NCBI GenBank assembly: GCA_050291465.1
Contig: JBNKJV010000003.1
Location: 177,093-241,092, forward strand
Source of the DNA: CBFDBF01 sp050291465
GTDB taxonomy: Bacteria > Pseudomonadota > Gammaproteobacteria > Chromatiales > Chromatiaceae
Length of the DNA stretch: 64,000 nt
Direction of reading: 5' to 3'
The position numbers were made by a program, and so were the translations under genes. The notes under the pieces were generated by a model. That model was not told where the DNA came from. It saw only the letters and a program-made list of their open reading frames with translations, and searched no databases. How positions within the stretch are numbered: position 1 is the stretch's first letter; every line of letters starts with the position of its first letter. Positions 42,251 to 51,749 of this stretch are shown piece by piece.

Positions 42251-43368
42251 TCCTCGTCCGCCATCAGCGATACATTTTCCATCTTCGACGAATAGGACTC
42301 CAGGTTACCGCTGCCTAGTTTGATCATGAGCCGCACTTCGTTGGCGGAGTCGGCGTGCAGAACGGCGTCGTCGTAGGTAATCTCGCCTTCCTGATAGAGG
42401 TTATAGAGTGCCTGGTCGAAGGTCATCATGCCGTGTTCCGTAGAGCGCTTCATGAGTTCTTTCAGTTTATCCACTTCACCCTTGCGGATCAGATCGGCAG
42501 CCAGCGGTGTATTGATCAGGATCTCCGTCACCGGACGCCGGCTCTTACCGTCCGGACGTCGCACCAGTTGCTGGGCCACAATACCCCGGAGGTTCAACGA
42601 AAGGTCCATGAACACCTGATCGCGCCGATCCTCTGGGAAGAAGTTTATGATACGGTCCAATGCCTGGTTGGCGTTATTGGCGTGCAGGGTGGAGAGACAG
42701 AGATGGCCGGTCTCGGCAAACGCAATGGCATGATCCATGGTTTCGCGGGTACGGATTTCACCGATAAGGATCACGTCGGGCGCCTGCCGCAGGGTGTTCT
42801 TCAGCGCCACCGCATAGGATTCCGTATCGATACCCACCTCGCGCTGCGTCACGATGCATCCGGCATGGCTATGGGTGAATTCGATGGGATCCTCAATAGT
42901 GATGATGTGGCCGGTACTGTTCTTATTGCGGTACCCCAGCATAGCCGCAAGGGAGGTGGACTTACCGGTACCGGTAGCACCGACAAAGATCACCAACCCG
43001 CGCTTGGTCATTGCCAGCTCCTTGATTATGGGCGGCAGGAGCAGTGACTCAATCTCCGGGATATAGCTTTCGATGCGCCGCAGCACCATCCCCACCGAAT
43101 CCCGCTGCACGAAGGCGCTGACACGGAAACGACCGACCTCCTTGGTACCGAATCCGAAATTACACTCCTTGGTGTTGACGAACTCCTCGCGCTGAGCTGG
43201 TGTCATCAGGCCGTACACCAGCTCCCGCGTCTGTTCTTCCGTCAATTTGGTTTTGGACACCGGCATGATGCGACCGTGCACCTTGATGCTGGGGGGCATG
43301 GCGACCGTGATAAAAAGGTCCGAGGCCTTTTTTTCCACCATCAGCTTCAACAAACTTGTGAAATCCAT
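42232..43368 (-). CDS. pilU: Type IV pilus retraction ATPase accessory protein PilU
   Basis: 378-aa PilT-class hexameric ATPase. Walker A GATGTGKST, the Asp box IITIEDPIEF, Walker B-like PDVILIGEIRTRETM, and His box LSTLHANNANQ are all present. The tail beyond residue 350 is longer and more variable than in PilT, as usual for PilU. The ATG at 43368 has GGAG a few bases upstream; a TTG five codons earlier opens the frame. It is transcribed with pilT, 69 bp upstream. Confidence 0.94.
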   Translation of the reverse strand: MDFTSLLKLMVEKKASDLFITVAMPPSIKVHGRIMPVSKTKLTEEQTRELVYGLMTPAQREEFVNTKECNFGFGTKEVGRFRVSAFVQRDSVGMVLRRIESYIPEIESLLLPPIIKELAMTKRGLVIFVGATGTGKSTSLAAMLGYRNKNSTGHIITIEDPIEFTHSHAGCIVTQREVGIDTESYAVALKNTLRQAPDVILIGEIRTRETMDHAIAFAETGHLCLSTLHANNANQALDRIINFFPEDRRDQVFMDLSLNLRGIVAQQLVRRPDGKSRRPVTEILINTPLAADLIRKGEVDKLKELMKRSTEHGMMTFDQALYNLYQEGEITYDDAVLHADSANEVRLMIKLGSGNLESYSSKMENVSLMADEDYSGNI

Positions 43369-43436
43369 CCTTTTCTCCAGCAATCGCGCTTAGTGCTTTC
43401 TGAACATCTGTGAATGAATCAATGCCAAAAAAGCGG

Positions 43437-44474
43437 TTATACGAATATTTCCTTATTGGTCGCCTTGGTACGTGCATCAAGACGACTGACCATCCCCTTC
43501 TTCACCAGTTCCTGCAGATGCTGATCCAGCGTCTGCATACCGATGGCCTGACCAGTCTGGATGGCCGAATACATCTGCGCCACCTTGTCCTCGCGAATCA
43601 GATTGCGGATCGCGGGTGTACCCACCATGATCTCCCAGGCGGCGGTACGACCACCACCGATCTTTTTCAACAACGTCTGGGCGATTACGGAACGCAGTGA
43701 TTCCGACAACATGGAACGCACCATCGCCTTCTCACCTGCGGGGAACACGTCGATAATGCGGTCAATGGTCTTTGCCGCGGAACTGGTATGCAGGGTTCCA
43801 AACACCAGATGGCCCGTTTCCGCGGCGGTAAGCGCCAACCGGATGGTCTCCAGATCACGCAGCTCACCCACCAGGATGATATCCGGGTCTTCACGCAGAG
43901 CGGAACGCAACGCCTCGGCGAAACCGAGGGTGTCCCGATGCACTTCTCGCTGGTTGATCAGACACTTCTTACTCTGGTGTACGAATTCGATCGGGTCTTC
44001 GATGGTCAGGATATGGGCATATTCGTTGTCATTCTTGTAATCCATCATCGCCGCCAGGGTGGTGGACTTACCCGATCCGGTCGGTCCGGTAACCAGTACC
44101 AGTCCCCGGGGCACGTTGACGATATCCTTGAAGGTTTCGGGGCAACCGAGATCTTCCAGAGTCAGCACCTTGGAGGGGATGGTACGGAACACCGCGCTGG
44201 CACCCCGATCCTGATTGAAGGCATTGACACGGAAACGCGCAAGTCCGGGGATCTCGAAGGAGAAATCGGTTTCCAGAAACTCTTCATAATCTTTGCGCTG
44301 CTTGTCGTTCATAATGTCGTAAACAAGTCCGTGCACGACCTTGTGTTCGAGCGCAGGAACGTTGATCCGCCGGATATCCCCATCCACACGAATCATCGGC
44401 GGCAGACCTGCCGAGAGATGCAGGTCCGAAGCGTTATGTTTTACGCTGAAAGCAAGCAGCTCAGCAATATCCAT
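43437..44474 (-). CDS. pilT: Type IV pilus retraction ATPase PilT
   Basis: 345-aa retraction motor. It begins MDIAELLAFSVKHNASDLHLS, the highly conserved PilT start. Walker A GPTGSGKSTTLAAMM, ILTIEDPIEFVH, EDPDIILVGELRDLETI, and FGTLHTSSAAKTIDRIIDVFP are complete. A strong GGGAGGT ribosome binding site precedes the ATG. It is divergent from yggS, an arrangement conserved in gammaproteobacteria. It works with PilU and the Pil-Chp system in twitching. Confidence 0.97.
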   Translation of the reverse strand: MDIAELLAFSVKHNASDLHLSAGLPPMIRVDGDIRRINVPALEHKVVHGLVYDIMNDKQRKDYEEFLETDFSFEIPGLARFRVNAFNQDRGASAVFRTIPSKVLTLEDLGCPETFKDIVNVPRGLVLVTGPTGSGKSTTLAAMMDYKNDNEYAHILTIEDPIEFVHQSKKCLINQREVHRDTLGFAEALRSALREDPDIILVGELRDLETIRLALTAAETGHLVFGTLHTSSAAKTIDRIIDVFPAGEKAMVRSMLSESLRSVIAQTLLKKIGGGRTAAWEIMVGTPAIRNLIREDKVAQMYSAIQTGQAIGMQTLDQHLQELVKKGMVSRLDARTKATNKEIFV

Positions 44475-44619
44475 TCAATACCTCCCGCTGGGATCATACT
44501 ACTCTTCTAAACTGAATTTTTACCACATGACCGCGTCACAGGGTATTATTTGTCCCGGAATCCATCGCTTATGTATCATTTTTGAAGTTTCCTGGGAAAA
44601 AAGTATAGACCTATATCGT

Positions 44620-45300
44620 ATGGATATTCAGTCACGACTGAGCACCGTACGCCGACGCATCGAAGAGGCGATGCGTCGGTATGATCGCGCACCCGGTTCC
44701 GTGCGGCTGCTTGCCGTGAGCAAAACCCGCACTCCGGACGAAATCCGACAGGCGCTGGCGGCCGGTCAATCCCATTTCGGCGAAAGCTATCTACAGGAGG
44801 CACTGGAAAAGATTCATGCCCTTCGGGATATCGATGCTGTATGGCACTTTATCGGCCGTGTTCAAAGTAACAAGACCCGCCCCATCGCGGAAAAGTTTGA
44901 CTGGGTTCACAGTATTGACTCGCTTAAACAGGCGCTGCGTCTGAACGATCAGCGCCCCGACGGGCTATCTCCTTTGAATATCTGCCTGCAGATCAATATT
45001 GACCAGGAGCAAAGCAAGGGCGGTATCGCCTTGGAGGATGCTCGATCCCTGGTTAGGGAAATCGGGGCATTGCCACGTTTACGACTGCGGGGACTGATGA
45101 CGCTGCCCGCCCCGGCGCAGGACCTGGAGACACAGCGCCTGCCCTTTCGCCGCCTGCGGGAGTTGCGGGACGCCATCGCAACTCCGGAACTGCCGCTGGA
45201 TACCTTGTCCATGGGCATGTCGGACGATCTGGAAGCGGCCGTCGCGGAAGGGGCCACCATCGTTCGCATCGGCACCGCGATCTTCGGCCCACGGAATTGA
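44620..45300 (+). CDS. yggS: PLP homeostasis protein YggS
   Basis: 226-aa monomeric PLP-binding barrel of the alanine racemase fold, with no known enzyme activity; it buffers free pyridoxal phosphate and affects amino-acid metabolism. The PLP lysine is K35 in LLAVSKTRT. The family motifs HFIGRVQSNKT, LMTLPAP and LSMGMSDDLEAAV are present. The usual start MDIQSRLSTVRRRI is used; the longer frame reads into the divergent pilT promoter. A TTGAAG (44582-44587), 16 bases, TATAGA (44604-44609) promoter would give a nearly leaderless message. Confidence 0.93.
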   Translation: MDIQSRLSTVRRRIEEAMRRYDRAPGSVRLLAVSKTRTPDEIRQALAAGQSHFGESYLQEALEKIHALRDIDAVWHFIGRVQSNKTRPIAEKFDWVHSIDSLKQALRLNDQRPDGLSPLNICLQINIDQEQSKGGIALEDARSLVREIGALPRLRLRGLMTLPAPAQDLETQRLPFRRLRELRDAIATPELPLDTLSMGMSDDLEAAVAEGATIVRIGTAIFGPRN

Positions 45301-45390
45301 TCCGGATTAAGGTCGCGCGGTATGCGTATCACCCGCTTTTGGATATGATTTAACTCAATCCGGTAAAACAACTTGAAAACTATATCTGAT

Positions 45391-46218
45391 ATGTCAAAAA
45401 AAACTGTGGCCTTTATCGGTTGCGGGAATATGGCGGCCGCTCTCATTAACGGACTGGTGGCGGACGGCTATGATCCGGAACACATCTGGGCCAGCGATCC
45501 GGACGGCGAAAAAAGGGCGGCTCTGGCGGCACGCTCCGGTATCCGCATCACCGATGACAACCGGGAAGCGGTGAAACAGGCGGACGTGGTGGTCCTGGCG
45601 GTCAAACCCCAGATACTGAAGGAGGTGGCCTGCGGCCTGGCCGCCGACATCACCGAGGGACGGCCGCTGGTGATCTCCATCGCCGCCGGAGTTCGCGAGC
45701 AGCATCTGCAGCACTGGCTGGGTGGCGGCGTAGCGCTGGTTCGCACCATGCCCAACACCCCCGCCATGATCCAGACCGGCGCCACGGTGCTGCATGCCGG
45801 CCCCGGGGTAACCGCCGCGGAGAAGGATCTGGCGGAATCGATCCTGCGGGCCGTCGGCCTCACCCGCTGGGTGGATGATGAAGCAATGATGGACGCCGTG
45901 ACCGCCCTCTCCGGCAGCGGACCGGCCTACTTTTTCCTGGTTATGGAAGCCCTTGAGGCGGCCGGCATTGAACTGGGTCTTCCCGAGGATACGGCCCGTC
46001 TGCTGACCTTGCAGACCGCCCTGGGTGCGGCGCGTATGGCGATGGAGAGCAGCGAAGAGACAAGCACCCTGCGGCAGAGGGTCACCTCCCCCGGCGGCAC
46101 CACCGAGCGGGCCGTGCAGACCCTGGAAGGGGGCGGTCTCCGACTGCTGTTCGCAAAGGCGTTGAAAGACGCCCGCGACCGCTCCATAGAGCTCTCCGAA
46201 CTGCTTGGAGACCGATGA
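45391..46218 (+). CDS. proC: Pyrroline-5-carboxylate reductase
   Basis: Last step of proline synthesis. It is 275 aa. Rossmann start VAFIGCGNMAAALINGL, VVLAVKPQIL, MPNTPAMIQTGATVL, and the signature ALSGSGPAYFFLVMEALEAAGIELGL. The ATG at 45391 gives the family start; a TTG six codons upstream is in frame. The gene overlaps yggT by four bases. The yggS-proC-yggT-yggU order is conserved. Confidence 0.95.
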   Translation: MSKKTVAFIGCGNMAAALINGLVADGYDPEHIWASDPDGEKRAALAARSGIRITDDNREAVKQADVVVLAVKPQILKEVACGLAADITEGRPLVISIAAGVREQHLQHWLGGGVALVRTMPNTPAMIQTGATVLHAGPGVTAAEKDLAESILRAVGLTRWVDDEAMMDAVTALSGSGPAYFFLVMEALEAAGIELGLPEDTARLLTLQTALGAARMAMESSEETSTLRQRVTSPGGTTERAVQTLEGGGLRLLFAKALKDARDRSIELSELLGDR

Positions 46219-46829
46219 TGGGGAGCACCTACTTCACCAGCCCGCTGATATTCCTGATCCAGGTGCTGTTCGGCGCCTACATCCTGGTGGTCATGCTGCG
46301 TTTCCTTCTGCAACTGGTGCGGGCGGACTTTTATAATCCCCTTTCGCAGTTCATTATCCGCGTCACCTCCCCCGTCCTGCACCCGATCCGCCGCATCGTA
46401 CCCGGAATGGGGGGCGTCGATTTCGCCTCGGTGCTTTTGATGTGGATATTGAAAGCCGTGGAGCTGGCCTTTATCGTCCTGATTCTCGGAATTCCGCGCA
46501 ACCCTCTCCTGGCGCTGGCCTGGGCCATCCCCGAACTACTCAACCTATTGATCTATGTCTACCTTATCTCCATTCTTATTCAGGTAATCCTGAGCTGGGT
46601 CAACCCGGGCACCTATAACCCGGCGTCCGCTCTGCTTCATACCCTCACCGAACCGGTACTGCGACCCGCCCGCCGGATCATTCCTCCCATTTCCGGGCTG
46701 GATCTCTCCCCCATGGTGGTGATGATCGTGCTGGTGTTATTAAGGATGTTGCTGATCACACCCCTGGAAATCGCCACCGGCTCGCCGTTTGCCCCGGTTC
46801 CGGGTTTGAGCGCCCCTCTCGGGGGATAA
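46215..46829 (+). CDS. yggT: YggT family membrane protein
   Basis: 204-aa inner-membrane protein with two YggT repeats. Each repeat has two hydrophobic helices and an NP(L/A)S-type turn followed by an amphipathic RRIVP/RRIIP segment (SPVLHPIRRIVPG and EPVLRPARRIIPP). It is associated with osmotic tolerance in bacteria and related to plastid proteins of cytochrome b6f assembly; its exact role is unclear. Two adjacent ATG codons overlap the proC stop. Confidence 0.93.
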   Translation: MMGSTYFTSPLIFLIQVLFGAYILVVMLRFLLQLVRADFYNPLSQFIIRVTSPVLHPIRRIVPGMGGVDFASVLLMWILKAVELAFIVLILGIPRNPLLALAWAIPELLNLLIYVYLISILIQVILSWVNPGTYNPASALLHTLTEPVLRPARRIIPPISGLDLSPMVVMIVLVLLRMLLITPLEIATGSPFAPVPGLSAPLGG

Positions 46830-46892
46830 CGTCGAAGCGCCCGCATCGAAAATGCCGCAGCTCCCGATCTTCCGGCCCGTTTCCCGCCGCTT

Positions 46893-47210
46893 ATGAGTGA
46901 CCATCATCAGGGCTGGTACCGCTGGGAGGGCGATACCCTGGTTCTTTCATTGCGGGTACAGCCGCGCGCCCGGCGTGACGAGTTCGTGGAACCTCACGGA
47001 GATTACTATAAGGTACGCATCACCGCCCCGCCGGTTGAAGGCAAGGCAAACAGTCACCTGCTCGGCTTTCTCGCCAAGGCCTTCGGCGTCAACCGCTCCC
47101 AAGTGAACCTGGCAAGCGGCACCGGAGCACGCAACAAACGGTTTCTCATCCACGCCCCAACCCGCTTCCCCATACCGGTGGACAACCCGCCGGAGGCCCC
47201 TTGCATATAA
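46893..47210 (+). CDS. yggU: DUF167 family protein YggU
   Basis: 105 aa, DUF167. Conserved segments are LRVQPRARRDEFV, VRITAPPVEGKAN and VNLASGTGARNKRFLI. The family is small, basic, and of unknown function; the position after yggT is conserved. The C-terminal 15 residues, rich in Pro, are not part of the domain. Confidence 0.9.
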   Translation: MSDHHQGWYRWEGDTLVLSLRVQPRARRDEFVEPHGDYYKVRITAPPVEGKANSHLLGFLAKAFGVNRSQVNLASGTGARNKRFLIHAPTRFPIPVDNPPEAPCI

Positions 47211-47306
47211 CAGACGCCGCTATTTTGCATATAATTCGTAATAGTGCCCGCGGGCAATAACAAGAGAACCTGTGATAACAGCCGTTCTCCACAGGAAGCG
47301 GAGTGA

Positions 47307-49271
47307 ATGAAAAACCAATTTCAGGCATTTGAGCAATGGCGTGCCAGACTCGTCCAGACTATCGAGGAGTATCAGGACTGGCTGGGGAAATTCAATCTGG
47401 CCACGCCTGAAAGCACCAGCCAGATCGAACGCTGTCTGGCCGGATTGGCGAGTGACCAGTTCACGGTCGCCTTCGTCGCCGAGTTCTCCCGCGGTAAGAC
47501 CGAACTTATTAACGCCCTCTTTTTCGCCGATTACGGCCGACGCCTTTTGCCCTCCGCAGCCGGCCGTACCACCATGTGCCCGACGGAACTGTTCTATGAC
47601 CGGGAGTCCGACCGCGCCTATGTGCGACTGCTCCCCATCGAAACACGCCTGCAGGATATCGGCCTGATGGACCTGAAGAAGGATCTGGAACAGTGGGTGA
47701 CCTATCCCCTGGACCTGGATTCGCCGGCACAGGTGGAAGACACGCTGAAGGAGGTGGTGCGGACGCGACGCGTAAGCCTCGCGGAAGCGGTGCGGCTCGG
47801 CCTGTACAACCCGGAGGACGACCCGCATCCCGGGCATTCCATAACCCACGTGGAAATTCCGCGCTGGCGACATGCCCTCATCAGTTTTCCTCATCCGCTG
47901 CTGAAACAGGGCCTGACCATTTTGGATACACCCGGGCTCAACACCCTCGGCAGCGAACCTGAACTCACGTTAACCATGCTGCCTTCGGCCCAATCGGTCC
48001 TGTTCCTGCTGGCGGCGGATACCGGCGTCACCCGAACCGATCTGGATATCTGGCAACACCATATCAAGGGCTTCCACAGCAGTCGCAAACGGGGACTGAT
48101 GGTGGTGCTGAACAAGGTCGACACCCTCTGGGACGACCTGTTGCAGGAGAGCCAGGTTGAGGAGGCGGTCAGCAAGCAATGTGCCTCCACCGCGAAGATC
48201 CTGGGAATAGACGAAGAAAACATCTTTCCTGTTTCCGCCAAAATGGGACTGCAGGCGAAGATCCGTGAGGACCGGACGTTACTGGAGAAAAGCCAGTTTG
48301 GAAAACTGGAACAGTACCTTTCAAATAATATCCTCAGCTCCCGTCAACGGATCGTGCAGGAGACCATCACCGCAGACGTGAGCGGTATGTTGGAAAACAG
48401 CTACGGCCTGGTCGCCACCAAGCTGCAGACCACCAAGAAGCAGCTGAACGAATTGCGGCAGCTGAGCGGAAAGAGCCGGGAAGTCGTGGAGCACATGCTG
48501 GAGAAGACCCGTGAGGAACAGGCGGCCTACGTACGCGCGGTGAACAGCTTCCAGGCCAGCCGCAAGGTATTGATGGATCAATCCAGGATACTGCGCGAAG
48601 CGCTGGACATGGGCAGACTGGAACAGAAGATCAAAAAAACCTGGTACAACATGGCGGACAACTGGACCACTATCGGACTCAAGTCCAACATGCGGGTACT
48701 GTTCGACAGCATGCGCAGGGATATGCAGGCGGTGGTGGAGGAGAGCGAACAAGCGCGGAAACTTATACGCAGTATCCACCGCCGCTTCCAGGACGATTAC
48801 GGATTTATTGTGACCCAACCAGCCATGTTTACCGCGGTCCGCCGTCAGGTGGACCTGGACCAACTGGCGCATGAGGCTGAACTCTTCCGCAGAAGCCCGT
48901 TCACCGCCATGACCGAAAAGCATTTTGTAATCAAACATTTCTTCGTGGCCATGGTGGCGCGCGCGCGGGATATTTTTTTCCAGACCCGGGAAGAGGTGGA
49001 TCACTGGCTGCAATCCTCCCTTGAACCTCTGACCCAGCAGATTAAGGAACACCGGTCTCAAATGGAGCACTACCTTCAGGATCTGAAGAAAATCAACAGC
49101 TCCAGAGAAACTTTGCAGGCCCGTATAAGCGAGCTGGAAAGACAGCAGAATGCCGCCTCCAGACAGCTGACATTGCTGCGCAATATGCATGTCACCCTGA
49201 ATGATGAAATGAACCTGGACGGCGAAAACGAATTCAGGCCACATCTCATCACTCAGAGTTCGGCCTCCTAG
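47307..49271 (+). CDS. Bacterial dynamin-like GTPase
   Basis: 654-aa large GTPase. The P-loop lies in AEFSRGKTELINALF (G63-K64-T65). Switch II/G3 is ILDTPGLNTLG (D207), and the guanine-specificity motif is N269-K-V-D272. A long helical region follows (about residues 350-500), and the C-terminus is coiled coil, rich in Glu, Gln and Arg. Bacterial dynamins remodel or repair membranes. There is no obvious membrane-paddle helix pair, although MTEKHFVIKHFFVAMVARA (about 535) is hydrophobic. The start has a GGAAGCGGAG site upstream. It sits alone between yggU and metX, where related genomes have no such gene. Confidence 0.85.
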   Translation: MKNQFQAFEQWRARLVQTIEEYQDWLGKFNLATPESTSQIERCLAGLASDQFTVAFVAEFSRGKTELINALFFADYGRRLLPSAAGRTTMCPTELFYDRESDRAYVRLLPIETRLQDIGLMDLKKDLEQWVTYPLDLDSPAQVEDTLKEVVRTRRVSLAEAVRLGLYNPEDDPHPGHSITHVEIPRWRHALISFPHPLLKQGLTILDTPGLNTLGSEPELTLTMLPSAQSVLFLLAADTGVTRTDLDIWQHHIKGFHSSRKRGLMVVLNKVDTLWDDLLQESQVEEAVSKQCASTAKILGIDEENIFPVSAKMGLQAKIREDRTLLEKSQFGKLEQYLSNNILSSRQRIVQETITADVSGMLENSYGLVATKLQTTKKQLNELRQLSGKSREVVEHMLEKTREEQAAYVRAVNSFQASRKVLMDQSRILREALDMGRLEQKIKKTWYNMADNWTTIGLKSNMRVLFDSMRRDMQAVVEESEQARKLIRSIHRRFQDDYGFIVTQPAMFTAVRRQVDLDQLAHEAELFRRSPFTAMTEKHFVIKHFFVAMVARARDIFFQTREEVDHWLQSSLEPLTQQIKEHRSQMEHYLQDLKKINSSRETLQARISELERQQNAASRQLTLLRNMHVTLNDEMNLDGENEFRPHLITQSSAS

Positions 49272-49345
49272 GGCCTGTTGTTGCACACATCAGCCACAGT
49301 GATTAGACTGCGCCGGTTAATCGCCGTACAACCTTGGAATGCCTG

Positions 49346-50485
49346 ATGCCCGACCCTTACCCTGCCGACTCAGTTGGCCTGGTTACACCCCAGACACGGC
49401 TATTCGATGAGCCGATCTCTCTGGATTGCGGGCATACCCTGCCGAAATACGAACTGATCTACGAGACTTACGGGGAGCTGAACCAAGCGCGCAACAACGC
49501 CCTGCTGATCTGCCATGCCCTGTCAGGTGACCACCACGCCGCCGGTTATCATGAGGGCGATCCCAAACCGGGTTGGTGGGATGCCTGTATAGGTCCCGGC
49601 AAGCCTTTTGATACCAACAGGTTTTTTGTCGTCAGCGTCAATAACATCGGCGGCTGCAAAGGATCCACCGGCCCCAACACCGTCAATCCCGCCACCGGTA
49701 AGTTCTATGGACCTGATTTTCCTATCGTTACCGTAAAAGATTGGGTCAGGGTCCAGCGTTCCCTGATGTCGAGTCTCGGCATAGAACAGTGGGCGGCGGT
49801 TATCGGTGGCAGCCTGGGGGGAATGCAGGCGATGCAATGGGCTATCGACTTTCCCGCAGCCCTGCGCCATGCCCTGGTGATCGCCGCGGCACCACGGCTC
49901 TCCGCTCAGAATATCGCCTTCAATGAGGTGGCACGCCAGGCCATACTCTCGGATCCCGATTTTCATGGCGGACATTTTTACGAACGGAACACCGTTCCCC
50001 GGCGCGGTCTTATGCTGGCCCGCATGCTCGGACATATCACCTATCTCTCCGATGATGCCATGCGCGCTAAATTCGGACGCGAACTTCGCGAAGGGCGTCT
50101 CAACTACGACTTCAGCGTTGAATTTCAGGTGGAAAGCTACCTGCGTTATCAGGGGGAGTCCTTTGTGGACCGGTTTGATGCGAACACCTACCTGCTGATG
50201 ACCAAAGCGCTGGATTATTTCGATCCGGCGAGTGATTACGATAACAATCTGGTCGCCGCTCTGCGACGTGCCCAAGCGAAATTTCTGGTAGTCTCCTTCA
50301 CGGATGACTGGCGCTTTTCACCCACCCGTTCCAAAGAGATAGTCAAGGCGCTGATTGATGCCAAACGCCATGTCTGTTATGCCGAGGTCGACGCCTCCAT
50401 CGGACACGACGCTTTCCTCATGCCGATTGATTACTACATGAACCTGCTTTCATCCTACATGAATAAGGTTGCGAAGGAGCAGTAA
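49346..50485 (+). CDS. metX: Homoserine O-acyltransferase
   Basis: Alpha/beta-hydrolase-fold enzyme, 379 aa, acylating homoserine for methionine synthesis. The nucleophile S156 lies in GGSLGGMQAMQW. The Asp lies in SFTDDWRFSP and the His in GHDAFLMP. In gammaproteobacteria this class is often succinyl-specific despite resembling acetyltransferases, so acyl preference is open. The ATG at 49346 is preferred to an in-frame TTG at 49334. It is followed after five bases by metW, as in pseudomonads. Confidence 0.93.
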   Translation: MPDPYPADSVGLVTPQTRLFDEPISLDCGHTLPKYELIYETYGELNQARNNALLICHALSGDHHAAGYHEGDPKPGWWDACIGPGKPFDTNRFFVVSVNNIGGCKGSTGPNTVNPATGKFYGPDFPIVTVKDWVRVQRSLMSSLGIEQWAAVIGGSLGGMQAMQWAIDFPAALRHALVIAAAPRLSAQNIAFNEVARQAILSDPDFHGGHFYERNTVPRRGLMLARMLGHITYLSDDAMRAKFGRELREGRLNYDFSVEFQVESYLRYQGESFVDRFDANTYLLMTKALDYFDPASDYDNNLVAALRRAQAKFLVVSFTDDWRFSPTRSKEIVKALIDAKRHVCYAEVDASIGHDAFLMPIDYYMNLLSSYMNKVAKEQ

Positions 50486-50490
50486 CGACC

Positions 50491-51093
50491 ATGGCCCTAC
50501 GACCGGATATCGCTGCCATAAAGGAGTGGATCGAACCAGGCTCCCGCGTTCTCGACCTGGGGTGCGGCAGCGGTGAGTTACTGCAACTTCTGCGTGACGA
50601 GCGCAGAGTTGAAGGATACGGCCTGGAGATCGATCCCCAGAATATTATCCAGTGCATCCACAACGGCATTGACGTTATTCAACGGGATCTGGATGAAGGC
50701 CTGGGCGACTTTGACCAGCAGGCGTTCGACTATGTCATCATGACCCAGACCCTGCAGGCGGTTCATTTTCCTGATCGCCTGTTGCTGGAGATGCTGCGGG
50801 TCGGCCGCCAGGGGATCGTTACCTTCCCGAATTTCGGGTACTGGAAAAACCGCATGCAATTGGGCTTCAAGGGGGAGATGCCGGTATCCCGGACACTGCC
50901 GGCACAATGGTACGATACCCGAAACATCCATCTCTGCACGGTAAAAGATTTTGAGGCGTTGTGCCGGCGGAATAACATCCGTATTCTGGAACGAATGGTG
51001 GTGGATTATGCCCATCGCATACGTACCGGAATACGCTTTCTGCCCAACCTGTTAGGCGAAATCGCCCTTTACCGCTGCCAGTGCGATAAGTGA
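50491..51093 (+). CDS. metW: Methionine biosynthesis protein MetW
   Basis: 200-aa class I SAM-dependent methyltransferase fold. SAM-binding motif RVLDLGCGSGELLQLL near the N-terminus, then VIMTQTLQAVHFPD and IVTFPNFGYWKNR, hallmark MetW sequences. It is needed with MetX for homoserine acylation in several bacteria. It is co-transcribed with metX. Confidence 0.94.
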   Translation: MALRPDIAAIKEWIEPGSRVLDLGCGSGELLQLLRDERRVEGYGLEIDPQNIIQCIHNGIDVIQRDLDEGLGDFDQQAFDYVIMTQTLQAVHFPDRLLLEMLRVGRQGIVTFPNFGYWKNRMQLGFKGEMPVSRTLPAQWYDTRNIHLCTVKDFEALCRRNNIRILERMVVDYAHRIRTGIRFLPNLLGEIALYRCQCDK

Positions 51094-51114
51094 TCGTTCA
51101 TAAGGAGCCGGGAA

Positions 51115-51561
51115 ATGATGAAATATTCCAGACAGCTCGTTACCGCCGCTCTACTTCTGCTCCTACCTTTATGCGCCCCGGCCGAGAACAGCACACGCAG
51201 CGGTGGTTACACCCTGCATCACAACGCCATCAAGACCGATTTCCTTAGTCCTGAAATAGCGAAAACCTACGGCATCCAACGCAGTAGATTCCGCGGCATG
51301 GTGAACATAAGCGTCCTTAAAGATACCGATGGGCCGGTGGCTAAGGCGGTTCCCGCGGAGATCACCATAAAGGCCGTCAATCTCATGGGTGTGCCGAAAC
51401 CCGTCGAGTTGCGCGAGGTTAGAGAGGGAGAAGCGATCTACTATATTGACGATTTCCCGGTAACGGACGGAGAGATCGTCAATTTCGAGCTACGGGTGGT
51501 TCCGGAGGGTTCGGACAAGGGGATTACCGCCCGCTTCAGCCAGCAGTTTTTCATCGACTGA
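51115..51561 (+). CDS. DUF4426 periplasmic protein
   Basis: 148 aa with a signal peptide (leucine-rich core, cleavage near CAPA-ENS). The remainder is a compact beta-rich domain, GGYTLHHNAIKTDFLSPEIA...YGIQRS, matching DUF4426, which follows metW in many gammaproteobacteria. Its function is unknown. A GGAG site precedes a double ATG. A hairpin (about 51570-51603) with arms CCGGGGGTT and AACCTCCCGG follows without a T-run; the remaining gap to 51749 holds no gene. Confidence 0.85.
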   Translation: MMKYSRQLVTAALLLLLPLCAPAENSTRSGGYTLHHNAIKTDFLSPEIAKTYGIQRSRFRGMVNISVLKDTDGPVAKAVPAEITIKAVNLMGVPKPVELREVREGEAIYYIDDFPVTDGEIVNFELRVVPEGSDKGITARFSQQFFID

Positions 51562-51749
51562 ACCTGTACCGGGGGTTCCGCCTGAATCGGGAAACCTCCC
51601 GGCAACGATCCGTCAGCGGTGATCGGCGTTTATTCGCGGCTGTAATAGTCCCGGTCGATGAAGATCACCTTGCGTTGTCAAGCCCTTCTCTGAAACAATG
51701 CCAGCGCAAAAATTTATTCCCGAATAAAACAGATATTTAAGTTCACAGT

